A model generated the notes under the pieces. It had not been told where the DNA came from. It did no database searches and was given only the letters and a program-made list of their open reading frames with translations. DNA of 40,675 nucleotides from Halobacteriales archaeon SW_10_68_16 (GTDB taxonomy: Archaea > Halobacteriota > Halobacteria > Halobacteriales > Haloarculaceae), in NCBI GenBank assembly GCA_003023485.1, contig PXSG01000116.1, forward strand, positions 1 through 40,675, given 5' to 3'. Shown one piece after another: positions 10,591 to 20,250 of the stretch. A program made the position numbers and the translations under genes. How positions within the stretch are numbered: the stretch's first letter is position 1; each line of letters begins with the position of its first letter.

Positions 10591-11739
10591 TTAGCCGGAG
10601 ACGAACCGTTCGATGCGGGCCATCGCCTCCTTGAGTTCGCCCAGGCCGGTCGCGTACGAGACCCGGAGGTGGCCCTCCCCGGCCGCGCCGAACGCGGACC
10701 CGGGGACGGCCGCGACCGACTGCTCTTCCAGCAGTTCCTCGGCGAAGTCGGTCGCGTCCTCGCGGGGACACTCCGGAAAGGCGTAGAAGGCCCCCTTCGC
10801 GCGGAAACACTCAAGCCCCATCTCCGCGAACCGCGAGAGGACGTACTGCCGGCGCCGGTCGTACTGGGCGCGCATCTCGGCGACGTCGTCGTCGCAGGTC
10901 TCCAGCGCCTCGATGGCTGCGAACTGCGCGGTCGTCGGCGCCGACAACAGCGAGTACTGGTGGATCCGGTTCATCGCCGTCGTCGCTTCGGGCGGGGCCA
11001 GCGCGTAGCCCAGCCGCAGCCCCGTCATCGCGTAGGCCTTCGAGAAGCCGTTGAACACGACCGTCCGCTCGCGCATCCCGGGCAGCGTCGCGATGGAGGT
11101 GTGTTCGCCCTCGTAGGTCAGCGCCGCGTAGATCTCGTCCGAGAGCACCGTGAGGTCGTGCTCGCGGGCGAAGGCGGCCACCTCCCGGAGGTTCTCTTCG
11201 GGCATCGTCGCGCCCGTGGGATTGTTGGGATAGCACATCACCAGCACCTCCGCGCGGTCGGCGCCCGCCGCTTCGAGGCGCTCGCGGGTGAGGCGGAACT
11301 CGTCGGCGGCGCGGGTCTCGACTGGCACCACCTCGCCGCCGGCAAAGAGGACGCCGGGCACGTAGGAGACGTAGCAGGGCTGCTGGACCGCGACGGCGTC
11401 GCCGGGGTCGACCAGCGCGCGGAAGGCCAGGTCGAGCGCCTCGCTGGCGCCCGCCGTGACGAGGATTTCCTCGTCGGGGTCGTACTGGAGGTCGTAGCGG
11501 TCGGCGACGCGGGCAGCGATCAGTTCGCGCAGTTCCCGGCGGCCCCGATTGGCGGTGTAGGAGGTCCGGCCCTGTTCGAGGGAGGTGATCGCGGCGTCGC
11601 GTGTGGCCCACGGGGCCGAGAAGTCCGGTTCGCCCACGCCCAGGGAGATGATGTCCTCTTTCTCCTCGGCGAGTTCGAAAAAGCGGCGGATCCCCGAGGG
11701 TGGCACCTGCGCGACGCGCTCGGCCGGGTCGATCGTCAT
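10591..11739 (-). CDS. PLP-dependent class I/II aminotransferase (aspartate aminotransferase-like)
   Basis: 382 residues, complete. Fold type I aminotransferase: G-V-G-E-P-D-F near residue 35, the substrate-binding C-Y-P-N-N-P-T-G motif, D-E-I-Y-A for the cofactor pyridine nitrogen, and the PLP lysine in N-G-F-S-K-A-Y-A-M-T-G-L-R-L-G. It probably transaminates an amino acid to its 2-oxoacid in the cytoplasm; the substrate cannot be read from sequence. The start at 11739 overlaps the Lrp/AsnC regulator stop by 4 bases. The pair is therefore co-transcribed and the regulator may respond to the same amino acid. Confidence 0.92.
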   Translation of the reverse strand: MTIDPAERVAQVPPSGIRRFFELAEEKEDIISLGVGEPDFSAPWATRDAAITSLEQGRTSYTANRGRRELRELIAARVADRYDLQYDPDEEILVTAGASEALDLAFRALVDPGDAVAVQQPCYVSYVPGVLFAGGEVVPVETRAADEFRLTRERLEAAGADRAEVLVMCYPNNPTGATMPEENLREVAAFAREHDLTVLSDEIYAALTYEGEHTSIATLPGMRERTVVFNGFSKAYAMTGLRLGYALAPPEATTAMNRIHQYSLLSAPTTAQFAAIEALETCDDDVAEMRAQYDRRRQYVLSRFAEMGLECFRAKGAFYAFPECPREDATDFAEELLEEQSVAAVPGSAFGAAGEGHLRVSYATGLGELKEAMARIERFVSG

Positions 11740-12227
11740 GGGGAGACCGAGAGGCGGTCGTCGTCCGACCCGTCGCTGAACTCGATGCCGTTCTCGACGT
11801 AGGTCTCCATCACGTAGTGGGTGACCGTCTGCGTGATGGCGGGCACCGGGGCGACCTTCTCGCTGATGAAATGGGAGACCTCGCGCATCGACTCGCCCTC
11901 GACCTCCATGATGAAGTCGAACTCGCCGCTGACGAGGTGCAGCGACTCGACCATGGGGAACTTCGCGATGCGGTCGGCGACGTCGGTGTAGCTGGTCTCG
12001 CGGTCCAGCGTCACGTTGAGTTCGACGGCTGCCCGGACGTGCTCGGAGTCGGCCTCGTCCCAGTCGACGACCGCACGGTACCCCCGGACGACACCTTCCT
12101 CCTCGAGGCTGGCGATGATCTCCTCGACGTCCTCCGGGTCCGTGCCGGTCTGGCGGGCGATGTCCTCGACCGAGTAGCGTGCGTTCTCGCGCAGCACATC
12201 CAGCACCGCGACGCGACTGTGGCTCAT
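11736..12227 (-). CDS. Lrp/AsnC family transcriptional regulator
   Basis: 163 residues. An N-terminal winged helix-turn-helix (R-V-A-V-L-D-V-L-R-E-N-A-R-Y-S-V-E-D-I-A-R) is followed by a RAM/Lrp ligand-binding domain with a V-S-G-E-F-D-F-I-M-E-V core. Such proteins form dimers or octamers and sense amino acids. It overlaps the aminotransferase gene by 4 bases, a common haloarchaeal pairing, which suggests autoregulation of a two-gene operon. Complete and intact. Confidence 0.92.
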   Translation of the reverse strand: MSHSRVAVLDVLRENARYSVEDIARQTGTDPEDVEEIIASLEEEGVVRGYRAVVDWDEADSEHVRAAVELNVTLDRETSYTDVADRIAKFPMVESLHLVSGEFDFIMEVEGESMREVSHFISEKVAPVPAITQTVTHYVMETYVENGIEFSDGSDDDRLSVSP

Positions 12228-12546
12228 ACCTGAAGGGACTTCACGGCGGACATAAGGCTTGCTACACGGTCCCGCGGTGGTGTCCCAGTCGGGGACTCCA
12301 CAGTTCCTCAGGGCCCTCCTTCGACCGATACAGCCGTGGAGTCAATGCACGACCGACGGACACCACCTCGACCCCACTTGTGACTCACGGAATCGGCCTT
12401 TCGTAACCACAAATAGTTACTCGAAAAGTCTACAATGGACTTTGATAATGGAAAACATTTACTTCGCTGGCGGCCCCAGAACATGGTATGGGAACACGTA
12501 ACGCTCGCTGGGGGAGCGGAGAGTCGGCCCGACCGGCGTGGTACGG
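12228..12546. other. Intergenic region with divergent promoters
   Basis: 319 bp without a convincing gene, lying between the divergent Lrp/AsnC and TFB genes. It is more AT-rich than its surroundings between about 12400 and 12465, where TTTGATAATGG and CGAAAAG-like elements occur. These are candidate promoter parts for the TFB gene, which would then have a leader of several tens of bases. Short open frames here have no recognisable coding character. Confidence 0.5.
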
Positions 12547-13521
12547 ATGACGGACGGCCGGTCAGTCGTGGAGACGAAAGAGCGGCCCAGTGAAGCGAGC
12601 GAGAGGGCCGTTCCGGAGCGGTGTCCGGAGTGTGACGGGCGTGTCGTCAGCGACGAGGGACAGGCGGAGTCCCGGTGTCGGGAGTGTGGGCTGGTCGTCT
12701 CCGAGGGGCAGGTCGACCGGGGGCCGGAGTGGCGGGCCTTCGATGCGGCCGAGCGCGACGAGAAATCGCGGGTCGGCACGCCGACGACGCCGCTGATGCA
12801 CGACAGGGGGCTGTCGACGGCCATCGGCTGGCGCGACCAGGACGCCTACGGACAGTCGCTCGACCCCTCCCAGCGCTCGAAGATGGCACGGTTGCGGACC
12901 TGGGACGAGCGCTACCGGACGCGGGATGCCGGCGACCGGAACCTCAAGTTCGCGCTCGGGGAGATCAAGCGGATGGCCTCGGCGCTCGGCCTGGCCGACC
13001 CCGTCCGCGAGACGGCCTCGATCATCTACCGGCGCGCGCTCGACGCCGGCCTCCTGCCCGGCCGGTCCATCGAGGGCATCGCCTCCGCCACTCTGTACGC
13101 CGCCGCCCGCATCGAGGGGGTCGCCCGCTCTGTCGACGAGGTGGCCGCGGTCAGCCGCGTCGAGGCCCTCGAAATCGAACGCGCCTACCGGTACGTGGTC
13201 CGGGAACTCGACCTGACGATTCCGCCCACGAACCCCCTGGAGTACGTCGGTCGGTTCGCCTCGAAACTCGAGTGCCGGGACGACACCGAACGGCGCGCCC
13301 GGGAACTGATCGAGGAGGGTATCGAGGCGGGCGTCCACAGCGGCAAACACCCCGTCGGCATCGCCGCCAGCGCCCTCTACGCAGCGGGACAACTGACCGG
13401 CGAGGACATCGTCCAGCGGGAAGTCTCGGCGGTGACCGACGTCAGCACGGTGACCATCCGGAACCGCTACCGCGAACTGCTCGGGGTTGCCGAGGAGAAT
13501 CGGCCCGAGAACGACGAGTAG
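12547..13521 (+). CDS. tfb: Transcription initiation factor IIB (TFB)
   Basis: 324 residues. An N-terminal zinc ribbon (C-P-E-C ... C-R-E-C-G, about residues 25-52) is followed by the B-finger region (G-P-E-W-R-A-F, H-D-R-G-L-S-T-A-I-G-W) and two cyclin-like repeats. TFB binds TBP-DNA and BRE and recruits RNA polymerase. Haloarchaea encode several TFBs with different promoter preferences; this copy has the complete linker with D-Q-D-A-Y-G. I prefer the ATG at 12547 to the GTG at 12538. It is monocistronic and has no frame damage. A second, divergent TFB lies at 36994. Confidence 0.95.
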   Translation: MTDGRSVVETKERPSEASERAVPERCPECDGRVVSDEGQAESRCRECGLVVSEGQVDRGPEWRAFDAAERDEKSRVGTPTTPLMHDRGLSTAIGWRDQDAYGQSLDPSQRSKMARLRTWDERYRTRDAGDRNLKFALGEIKRMASALGLADPVRETASIIYRRALDAGLLPGRSIEGIASATLYAAARIEGVARSVDEVAAVSRVEALEIERAYRYVVRELDLTIPPTNPLEYVGRFASKLECRDDTERRARELIEEGIEAGVHSGKHPVGIAASALYAAGQLTGEDIVQREVSAVTDVSTVTIRNRYRELLGVAEENRPENDE

Positions 13522-13537
13522 CGAACGCTACCGTCGA

Positions 13538-15395
13538 TCAGGCGAGAAAGACGTGACGCGGCCGGTCAGCGAGGACGTCCCGGCCCCAGTCGACGGTCTC
13601 AGCGAACGCCTCCGACCGGAAGAATGCCATGGCGTCCTCCTTCGAATCCCACTGGCTGGCGATGAACATGTCGTTCTCGTTCTCGCAGTTTTCCAGCAGC
13701 GCCGTCTCCCGGTGGCCGTCCATGTCGTCGAGCATGTCGCCGACGGTTTCGAACTTCTCGCGGAAGTCCTCGCGGTACTCGGGTTTGACGGTGTAGAACA
13801 TCCCCATCGTGCCGAAACCCTCGCCCTCGCCGGCCCACCCGACCACGCCGGGCAGGTCCGTCAGGAACCCGCTGGCGGTGTCGGCGGCGTCGGCGGTCGC
13901 CCAGAGGCTGACCACCGCCGTCGTCTCGCCGTCGGGGTCCTCGTAGACGGCCGTCCCCTCGTGGGTGTCGTAGCGGTCGAACCCCTCGCTCAGGTCCTCG
14001 ACCTCGGCGACCAGTTCCTCGCGGTCGGCCCCCGAGTACAGCACCAGCGCGTAGACGTCCTCGCCGTGGGGTTTGCCCGCATAGACGTCCATGTCGGCCA
14101 GTTCCTCGCGGATGGATTCGCCATTCTCGCCCTCACCCGCCGCGCTCGCCTCGGCACCAGCGGTGTCGGCCCCACCGTCGCTTTCCTCCTCGCCGAGTGG
14201 TCCCATGACGCTCTCCCCGACACCGGGAAGGTCCGTCAGGAAGCCACTGGCGGTATCGGCGGCGCGCTCGGTCTCCCAGACGCTGACGACCGCCGACCGG
14301 CCGCCCTCGGCGCGGACGTCCGTCCGCACGTGGGTGTCGTAGTGGTCGAAGTTCCCCCGCAGGCCGTCGACCTCCTCTGCCAGTTCCTGTGCGTCGGCCG
14401 TCGAGTAGCAGACGACCGCGTGGTCGCCAGCGTCGTACTCGCCCCCCTCGTGGAATCCGAGCGTCGCCAGTCGTGTTGTGAGGTCGTCCGGTTTTTCGGT
14501 TTCGACCTCCTCGCCGCCCGAAACCGGGGGACCGCCCTCGCCTGCGTCGGTCGCCGTCTCGGCCGTGTCGGCGGTCGCGGCGTCTGTGTCGTCACTGCGC
14601 GCGTCCTCGTGGACTGGTTCGTCACCGGGATGGACGGGACCGGCCTCAGCCGTCGTATCGCCGTCCTCGCCGTCGGTCGGGACGCGCTCGCCGGCCAGTA
14701 GCGCCGGCAGATCCGACGGGGGGAACCGCCGGCCGACGTAGAAGGAGCCGAAGTCGGCGTACTGGGAGGTCGAGGGGTCAAAGCGCATCTCGTAGAGGAG
14801 ATCCTTCATGTCGACGAGGTCGTTGCCCCAGAGGGTGACGCCCCACTCCCAGTCGTCGATGGCGATGGCGCCGGTGATCATCTGGGTGACCCGGCCGCCG
14901 TAGTCGCGGCCGATCTCGCCGTGGGCGTCCATGTGCTCGGCCCGCTCCTCGAAGGGCAGGTCGTACCAGTTCTGTCCGGGGTCGCGGCGCTTGTCCATCG
15001 GGTAGAAACAGACGTGGGTCGCGTCGGGGATGGTCGGCTCCAGCCGCGAGTTGATGTACCGGGCCAGCCCCGAGGACTCCTCGAGGTCGCCCTCGAAGTA
15101 CTCGCGGGCCCGCTCGGAGTAGCCCGAGGCCTCGGTGACCGAGACGAACGACCTGGGGGCGCAGGTGGACGAGGAGGAAGTCGGCCTTGTGGCCCAGCAC
15201 CGAGTACAGCGCCGATGCACCTTCGTCGGCGTCCTCGACGGCGAGCGTCGACTGGAGGTGTGCGACCCCTTCCTCGACGGCACGCTCGCGCTCGCGGTCG
15301 GGCGCGTCGCGCCAGGCGTCCCAGTCGACACGCCGGAAGTCGTGCAGCGCGTACCACCCCTCATCGGTGGGCGGCGGATCGCGGCGGTCTGGCAT
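13538..15395 (-). CDS. pitA: PitA-like heme-binding chlorite dismutase/antibiotic monooxygenase fusion (frameshifted)
   Basis: The N-terminal part is a chlorite-dismutase/HemQ-type domain, with conserved stretches H-G-E-I-G-R-D-Y-G-G-R-V, D-D-W-E-W-G-V-T-L-W and E-M-R-F-D-P-S-T-S-Q-Y-A-D-F-G. A Ser/Thr/Asp-rich linker follows, then two tandem copies of an about 90-residue domain, each with F-D-x-Y-D-T-H and A-D-T-A-S-G-F-L-T-D-L-P-G-V. A C-terminal ABM-like monooxygenase domain (M-F-Y-T-V-K-P-E-Y-R-E-D-F) ends the protein. Cld-ABM fusions called PitA are known only from haloarchaea. An extra base in a five-C run at 15155-15159 splits the frame after residue about 80. The start ATG at 15395 gives the usual M-P-D-R-R N-terminus. 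Heme binding is inferred from the family. Confidence 0.85.
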
Positions 15396-15447
15396 GACCG
15401 GGGGTTGGCAGGGGAACGTAAGGAGCCTTGCCATTTAGCCGGCAGTC

Positions 15448-17234
15448 TCAGGAGAGCAGTTGTGGCCCGAACAGCATCAGCGCCAGCGCGCCGATCATCG
15501 TCAGCGTGACCACCGTCGTCACTACGGTCGTCAGGCGCCGCGGGGCCGAGATGGGGAGGCGCGCGACGACGGCCTCGGTGCTGGTCCGGAGGATGTGCCC
15601 GCCGTCCAGCGGGAACGCGGGGATGCAGTTGAAGATGGCGAGGTTGAAGTTGATCCACCCGGTCAAAAGAGGACGTTCGCGAGCGTGAACGTCGCGCCGC
15701 CCAGCGCACCCAGCGGGCCGCTCACGGTGTAGAAGTTCGCCACGTCGGCGGTGAACCCGGCGAAGTTGTACCCGAAGTCGGGCACCATCACGCTCAAAAA
15801 GGGCATCACGAGCACGGCGAAGACGTTGGCGAACACCGACCCGAAGAGTGGCCCCTCGAAGTCCCCGCTCCCGCCCCCGAGCATCGCCAGGAACACCTCC
15901 GCTGGGTAGGGGTCGACGCCGAAGTCCTCGACCGTGACGCCGCTGTAGCCCTCGCGGACGCGGACACCCAGCACCGCCGATCCGCCCGAGTCGCTCAGTT
16001 CGACGTCGACGGTGTGGCGCCCGCCGTCGGCGTACAGTTCGACCGCGACGGTCTCGCCGGCCTCGTACCCCTCGAGGACGCTCCCGAGGGCGGTGGTGTT
16101 GACCACGCGCTGGCCGTCGACCCGCGTGACGACGAACCCGCCGTCGGTGTCGACTCCGGCCCGCTCCAGCGCCGTCGCCATCCCGCCGTCGGCGTCGACG
16201 CTGGCGACGAACGCACCGACGGGCAGCGTCGCGGTCCCCTTGTCAGTCTCGATGCGGGCGACCGTCCGCTCGGCGACTGCGGCCTGGAACTCCCGCTCGG
16301 TCCCGACCGCCGTGCCGTTGACGGCCTGGATCCGGGGAGGCTGGTCGCCGGCGACGGAGATCCCCTCGACGCTCCCGGGGACGACGCCGGTGATCGTTAC
16401 CGCCCGGCGGACCGTGACCGTCTCCCCGTCGTCGAGTTCGACAGCGACGGTCCGTCCGGCGTCGGCGAGGGCCGCATCGAGGTCCGCGGGGTTCTCGACG
16501 GCCGTCCCGTTCACGGCGACGATGCGGTCGCCGTACGCGAGGCCGGCCTCGGCGGCCGCAGAGCCGGTGAGGGTGTCCCCGACCGGCGCGCCCGGCGCGA
16601 CGCCGATGGAGGCGACGACCGGGCCAAAGAGCAGCGCCAGCGTGATCGCCGTCAGCGCGAAGTTGTTGGTGACGCCGGCGGCGAACATCCGCGTCTGGGC
16701 GCCACGGGAGGACTCCTCCCGGCTCTCCTCGTCGGGTTCGACGAACGCACCGATGGGGATGACGGCCAAGAGCGCCAGCCCCATCGACTCGATGTCGATG
16801 TCCTCGACGCGACAGAGCAGGCCGTGGCCCCCCTCGTGGACGACCATCCCCAGCAGGAGACCGAGGACGATCTCGCCGGCCACCGTCAGCGGGAGGAATT
16901 CGTTGACGCCGGGGATGACCAGCGCGTTCTGTGGGTTCTGGACCGGCGTGCCCGCGGGCTGGTCGGCGACGCTGACCGCTGCGGTCAGCAGGAAAAACAA
17001 CATTCCGACCATGACTACCAGCGCGACGCCGACGCCGACGTTTGCCCAGGCCCGCCAGAAGCGACGCCGCCGTGCGAGGCGGTCGAGGAACTCCCGGCCC
17101 CGTTTGGTGTGGACCGTCGTGATCGGTCCCGAGATACGGATGGCCTCGGGCAGGTGCCCCCGGGAGTGCAGCGCCATCGCCCCGACGGTGTAGACGAGGA
17201 CGCCGGCGAGTACCCACGTCAGGGTGCTTACCAT
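15448..17234 (-). CDS. Site-2 protease family (M50) membrane metalloprotease with PDZ domains (frameshifted)
   Basis: Intramembrane zinc protease. The N-terminal helix is followed by a cytoplasmic R/K-rich loop, then the zinc-binding helix V-V-H-E-G-G-H-G. Two PDZ-like domains follow (around P-G-A-P-V-G-D-T-L-T-G-S and the V-D-T-D-G-G-F-V-V-T-R region), then further helices. The third zinc ligand motif F-P-L-D-G-G-H lies in the last about 70 residues, which are in another frame. Adding one base near 15661, where TTTTGACC should read TTTTGGACC, restores continuity (A-N-V-L-F-W-T-G-W-I-N). The start is the ATG at 17234. Substrate unknown; in haloarchaea such proteases may process membrane-anchored regulators. 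Confidence 0.88.
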
Positions 17235-17271
17235 TGTCCGAGGGTTGGGAGGAGCGCCAAAGAGGGTTTGG

Positions 17272-18909
17272 TTACCGCTCGCGGCGAAGCCGTTCGACGA
17301 CGAACTCCCTGTCGAGTTCCGCGAGGAACGGGCCCAGTTTCGGTCCCTCCTCGTCGTCGAAGAAGAGGCGGTACCCGGCCGCGAAGAACTCCCCCACCGG
17401 GATTTCGTGTCGCTTCGCAGTCTCGTAAATCTCCCCCTGGATGGCCCCGCCATCGTGACCCTCGGCGACGAAGTCGGCGAGTTCGTCCAGTGCCCGCTCG
17501 GTGCGTTCATCGAAGTCCACCTCGGGCACTGCCTCGCGTTTGAGTTCGTAGTCGAAGGCGTTGCCCGTCCGCCGTGCCCACTCGCGGGCCCGTTCGACGC
17601 GGGCCAGTGCCCCGTCGACGGCCCACTCGGGGGCGTCCTCGGGGACGTGTCCCTCCCGGCGGGCGATCTCCTCGCGTAACTCTGGGTCGTCGGTCATCCC
17701 CAGCACCGCGGCGAACGTGTAGGGGATACGCACCCGCTCGGGGTCCGGGTCCTCGACCAGCATCGGGTAGACGCGCTCGGCGAGTGCCTGCTCGCCTTCC
17801 TCGGCGTCGACCTCCCCGAAGTAGACCCGTTCGAGGCGGTCGAACTCGTCGACGAGCTGGTCGACCGACTCGATACTGAGATCGCGCTGCTTGAGGGGTT
17901 CCTTCGCGAAGAAGTACCGGAACACCTCCGGTTCGAGGACCGCCAGTACTTCGTTGACGGTGACGACGTTGCCTGCCGAGGAAGAGAGGGCCTCCCCCTC
18001 CAGGGTGAACCACTCGTAGACCATCCCGACCGGCGGCTGGATGTCGAGAACGCGCTCGGCGATGGCGACGCCGCTGGGCCAGGAGCCCTCGGCGTGGTCC
18101 TTCCCGAAAGGCTCGAAGTCCACGTCTAGCACCGCCCACTGGGCGGGCCACTCGAAGCGCCAGGGGAGTTTGCCCTCCCGGAGCGTCGCGACGCCCTCGT
18201 GGCCACAGCCCTCGATGGCCCCGTCGCCGGCCTCGCGATCCTCACAGATGTACGAGACGGTTCCCGCCGCCAGGTCGACGTCGGTCACGCCCTCGGTGAG
18301 AATCCCGCAGCTCTCGCACCGCGGGACGAATGGGATGTACTCGGCATCGACCTTCTCCTGGTACTCGCCGATGACCTCGCGGGCGCTGTCGATCCGTTCG
18401 AGAATCCGGCGGGTAACTGCCTCGAAGGCGCCGTCCTCGTAGAGGTCGGTGTTCGAGACGAACTCGACGGGGACGCCCAGCGCCTCTGCGTGACGAGCGA
18501 GCAGCGTCGTGAAGTGGTCGCCGTAGGAGTCACAGCACCCGAACGGGTCGGGGATGTCCGTGTAGGGCACCCCGAGGTTGCGCCCGAGCGCGGCGGCGTC
18601 CACCTCGCCGAGGCCGACGATGTTCCCGTCCAGATCGGCGAGCGTCCGGGGCACCGCCCGGAGGGCGTCCCTGTCGTCGGCAGTGAACACCTGTCTGACC
18701 TCGTGGCCGCGGTCCCGGAGCGCCTCGGCGACGAAGTAGCCCCGCAGTATCTCGTTGAAGTGGCCGATGTGCGGGACGCCGGAGGGCGAGACGCCGCCCT
18801 TGATGACGATGGGCTCGTCGGGGTCGCGGTCGAGGACGGCGTCGGCGGCGGCGTCGGCCCAGAAGGCCCGCTCGGGGCTGGAGGCGACCGCGTAGGGGTC
18901 GGCGGTCAT
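17272..18909 (-). CDS. lysS: Lysyl-tRNA synthetase, class I
   Basis: 545 residues, complete. Class I Rossmann enzyme that charges tRNA-Lys with lysine. The HIGH-type motif is P-H-I-G-H-F near residue 45 and the KMSKS counterpart is L-S-S-S-A-G-N. Zinc-type cysteines occur in C-E-S-C-G ... C-E-D ... C-G-H. Class I LysRS is typical of Euryarchaeota. The start ATG at 18909 overlaps the stop of the UMP kinase gene by 4 bases, so the two are co-transcribed. The frame is intact although both flanking genes are damaged. Confidence 0.97.
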   Translation of the reverse strand: MTADPYAVASSPERAFWADAAADAVLDRDPDEPIVIKGGVSPSGVPHIGHFNEILRGYFVAEALRDRGHEVRQVFTADDRDALRAVPRTLADLDGNIVGLGEVDAAALGRNLGVPYTDIPDPFGCCDSYGDHFTTLLARHAEALGVPVEFVSNTDLYEDGAFEAVTRRILERIDSAREVIGEYQEKVDAEYIPFVPRCESCGILTEGVTDVDLAAGTVSYICEDREAGDGAIEGCGHEGVATLREGKLPWRFEWPAQWAVLDVDFEPFGKDHAEGSWPSGVAIAERVLDIQPPVGMVYEWFTLEGEALSSSAGNVVTVNEVLAVLEPEVFRYFFAKEPLKQRDLSIESVDQLVDEFDRLERVYFGEVDAEEGEQALAERVYPMLVEDPDPERVRIPYTFAAVLGMTDDPELREEIARREGHVPEDAPEWAVDGALARVERAREWARRTGNAFDYELKREAVPEVDFDERTERALDELADFVAEGHDGGAIQGEIYETAKRHEIPVGEFFAAGYRLFFDDEEGPKLGPFLAELDREFVVERLRRER

Positions 18910-19547
18910 TCCTCCGGGACCACGTCCGTTCCGTCGTGGTCGCCCCGCACTGCCCGCGGGACGGCCTCGGGGTCGGTCCCGTCGATGACGACCGCGCACA
19001 CCCCGGCGCGCTGGAGGAGTTTCGCCGCCAGCAGGTCCACGGGGGCGTTGATGCCCGCTTCGAGGTCATGCTGGCCGACGAGCGCGACGAGTTCGTCGGC
19101 GGTGAGCCGTTCGTAGCGGGTCGCGTCGGGGTCCTCGGCGGGGTCCGCGTCGTAGACGCCCGCGACGTTCGTGGCGTAGACCAGCAGGTCGGCCTCGACG
19201 TACTCCGCGAGCGCGGTCGCGACGGCGTCAGTCGTGTGCCCGGCCTCGGTGCCGCCCATCACCGGCACGTCGCCCCGGTGCATCGCGGCCCAGGCCGTCT
19301 CGTAGCGCTCGGGCGGCGTCGGGGCCGCGCGGTCGTCCAGTGCCCCGATGAGCAGGCGGGCGTTCAGGCGCGTGGCGGCGATGCCCAGTTGATCGAGTTC
19401 GATCTCGTTGGCACCCAGCTCTCGGGCGGTCCCGATGTACTCGCGGGCAGTCGAGCCCCCGCCCACGACGACACCCAGGTCGTGGCCCGCCTCGTCGATA
19501 GACTCGAGAGCCGACGCGTACGCGGCGACGCGGTCGGCCGACAGGTC
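18906..19547 (-). CDS. pyrH: Uridylate kinase (UMP kinase), 5' end missing
   Basis: The amino-acid-kinase fold is recognisable from D-L-S-A-D-R-V-A-A-Y onward, with V-V-V-G-G-G-S-T-A-R-E-Y, L-N-A-R-L-L-I-G, the G-G-T-E-A-G-H-T-T-D-A-V-A substrate loop and A-T-N-V-A-G-V-Y-D-A-D-P. It phosphorylates UMP to UDP in pyrimidine synthesis. The first about 14 residues of the family, including the start codon and the first glycine-rich loop (S-I-G-G-S), are absent: upstream of 19547 the frame meets a stop with no usable start. A promoter-like CCTTAAG at 19561-19567 is still in place, so a gap of about 40 bp is suspected between promoter and coding part. The first in-frame start (GTG, 19466) would give a non-functional kinase. 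Confidence 0.85.
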   Translation of the reverse strand, partial: DLSADRVAAYASALESIDEAGHDLGVVVGGGSTAREYIGTARELGANEIELDQLGIAATRLNARLLIGALDDRAAPTPPERYETAWAAMHRGDVPVMGGTEAGHTTDAVATALAEYVEADLLVYATNVAGVYDADPAEDPDATRYERLTADELVALVGQHDLEAGINAPVDLLAAKLLQRAGVCAVVIDGTDPEAVPRAVRGDHDGTDVVPEE

Positions 19548-19570
19548 ACCCCGATGCGCTCTTAAGGATT

Positions 19571-19938
19571 GTCAAGCACCGCGAGCACCCCATTTCTTCT
19601 CCAGAACCGCCGACGGTCCCCCCCTCTCCAGTGTGCGCCGGCACCGGCCCGACAGCGCCCTCGCGCACGACGTACGTCAGACGCCTGACGCTTCTCCGGC
19701 AACATCTTCCGTGTTTTGTGGGCCGAAAGCAATATTTTGCTGAGCTTTATCCGTAAAATAATTGTCATACACTCGTTTACCTTTACCGCTTCAGAAGTCG
19801 TTGTAAAACGTATCGCTATCTTAGAGAGAGTGATAAAACGTCTGTTTCACGGGAAATAAACTAAAAGTGAACGAACCCATCCAAAGGTTCCTGCCTTTAT
19901 ATACCCCTCCGGGGAATACGGGTGAGTGAGGCAGAACG
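19571..19938. other. AT-rich intergenic region upstream of the DUF7123-like gene
   Basis: 368 bp with no supported gene and the longest AT-rich stretch in the window (about 19730-19880). It holds two AAAACGT words (19804-19810 and 19834-19840) and several T-rich or A-rich tracts, which may be regulator-binding sites or a terminator for transcription of neighbouring genes. A 68-codon open frame on the minus strand here lacks coding character. Confidence 0.5.
19896..19903 (+). promoter_or_regulatory. TATA box of the DUF7123-like gene
   Basis: TTTATATA, preceded by a CCAAAGG element compatible with a BRE, 36-43 nt before the ATG at 19939. Transcription would start about 10-15 nt before the start codon. 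It is one of the clearest archaeal core promoters in the window. Confidence 0.7.
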
Positions 19939-20184
19939 ATGAGCGCAACCACACAGCCCTCCGGTGACGCGCGATCGAAAGAAGAGCGGCTCCGTGCCTA
20001 CCTGAAAGGGAAGGCCGCGGACGGCGAGATGTACTTCAAGAGCAAGTTCATCGCGGACGAGGTCGATCTCTCCCCGAAGGAGATCGGCGCGCTGATGGTC
20101 AAACTGAAAGAATCCGCGACGGACCTCGAAATCGAGAAGTGGTCGTACACCAGCGCGACCACCTGGCGCGTCGAGCCCGCGTAG
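19939..20184 (+). CDS. DUF7123 family protein, small winged-helix-like
   Basis: 81 residues, complete. The pattern K-S-K-F-I-A-D-E-V-D-L-S-P-K-E-I-G-A-L-M-V-K-L resembles a helix-turn-helix, and the end S-Y-T-S-A-T-T-W-R-V is characteristic of a small conserved haloarchaeal family that I associate with DUF7123. It may bind DNA; no function is established to my knowledge. It has a strong promoter of its own and stands alone. Confidence 0.85.
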   Translation: MSATTQPSGDARSKEERLRAYLKGKAADGEMYFKSKFIADEVDLSPKEIGALMVKLKESATDLEIEKWSYTSATTWRVEPA

Positions 20185-20250
20185 CGGTCTGGTCCCCGCG
20201 CCGGGTCCCCGACACTCCTTTTATCCACCTGCACCGACTACCAGCGGCCG

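Noticed and set aside
19562..19768. 68-codon minus-strand frame upstream of pyrH
   Set aside because: Basic, cysteine-poor, no motif, lies over an AT-rich promoter area; probably non-coding.
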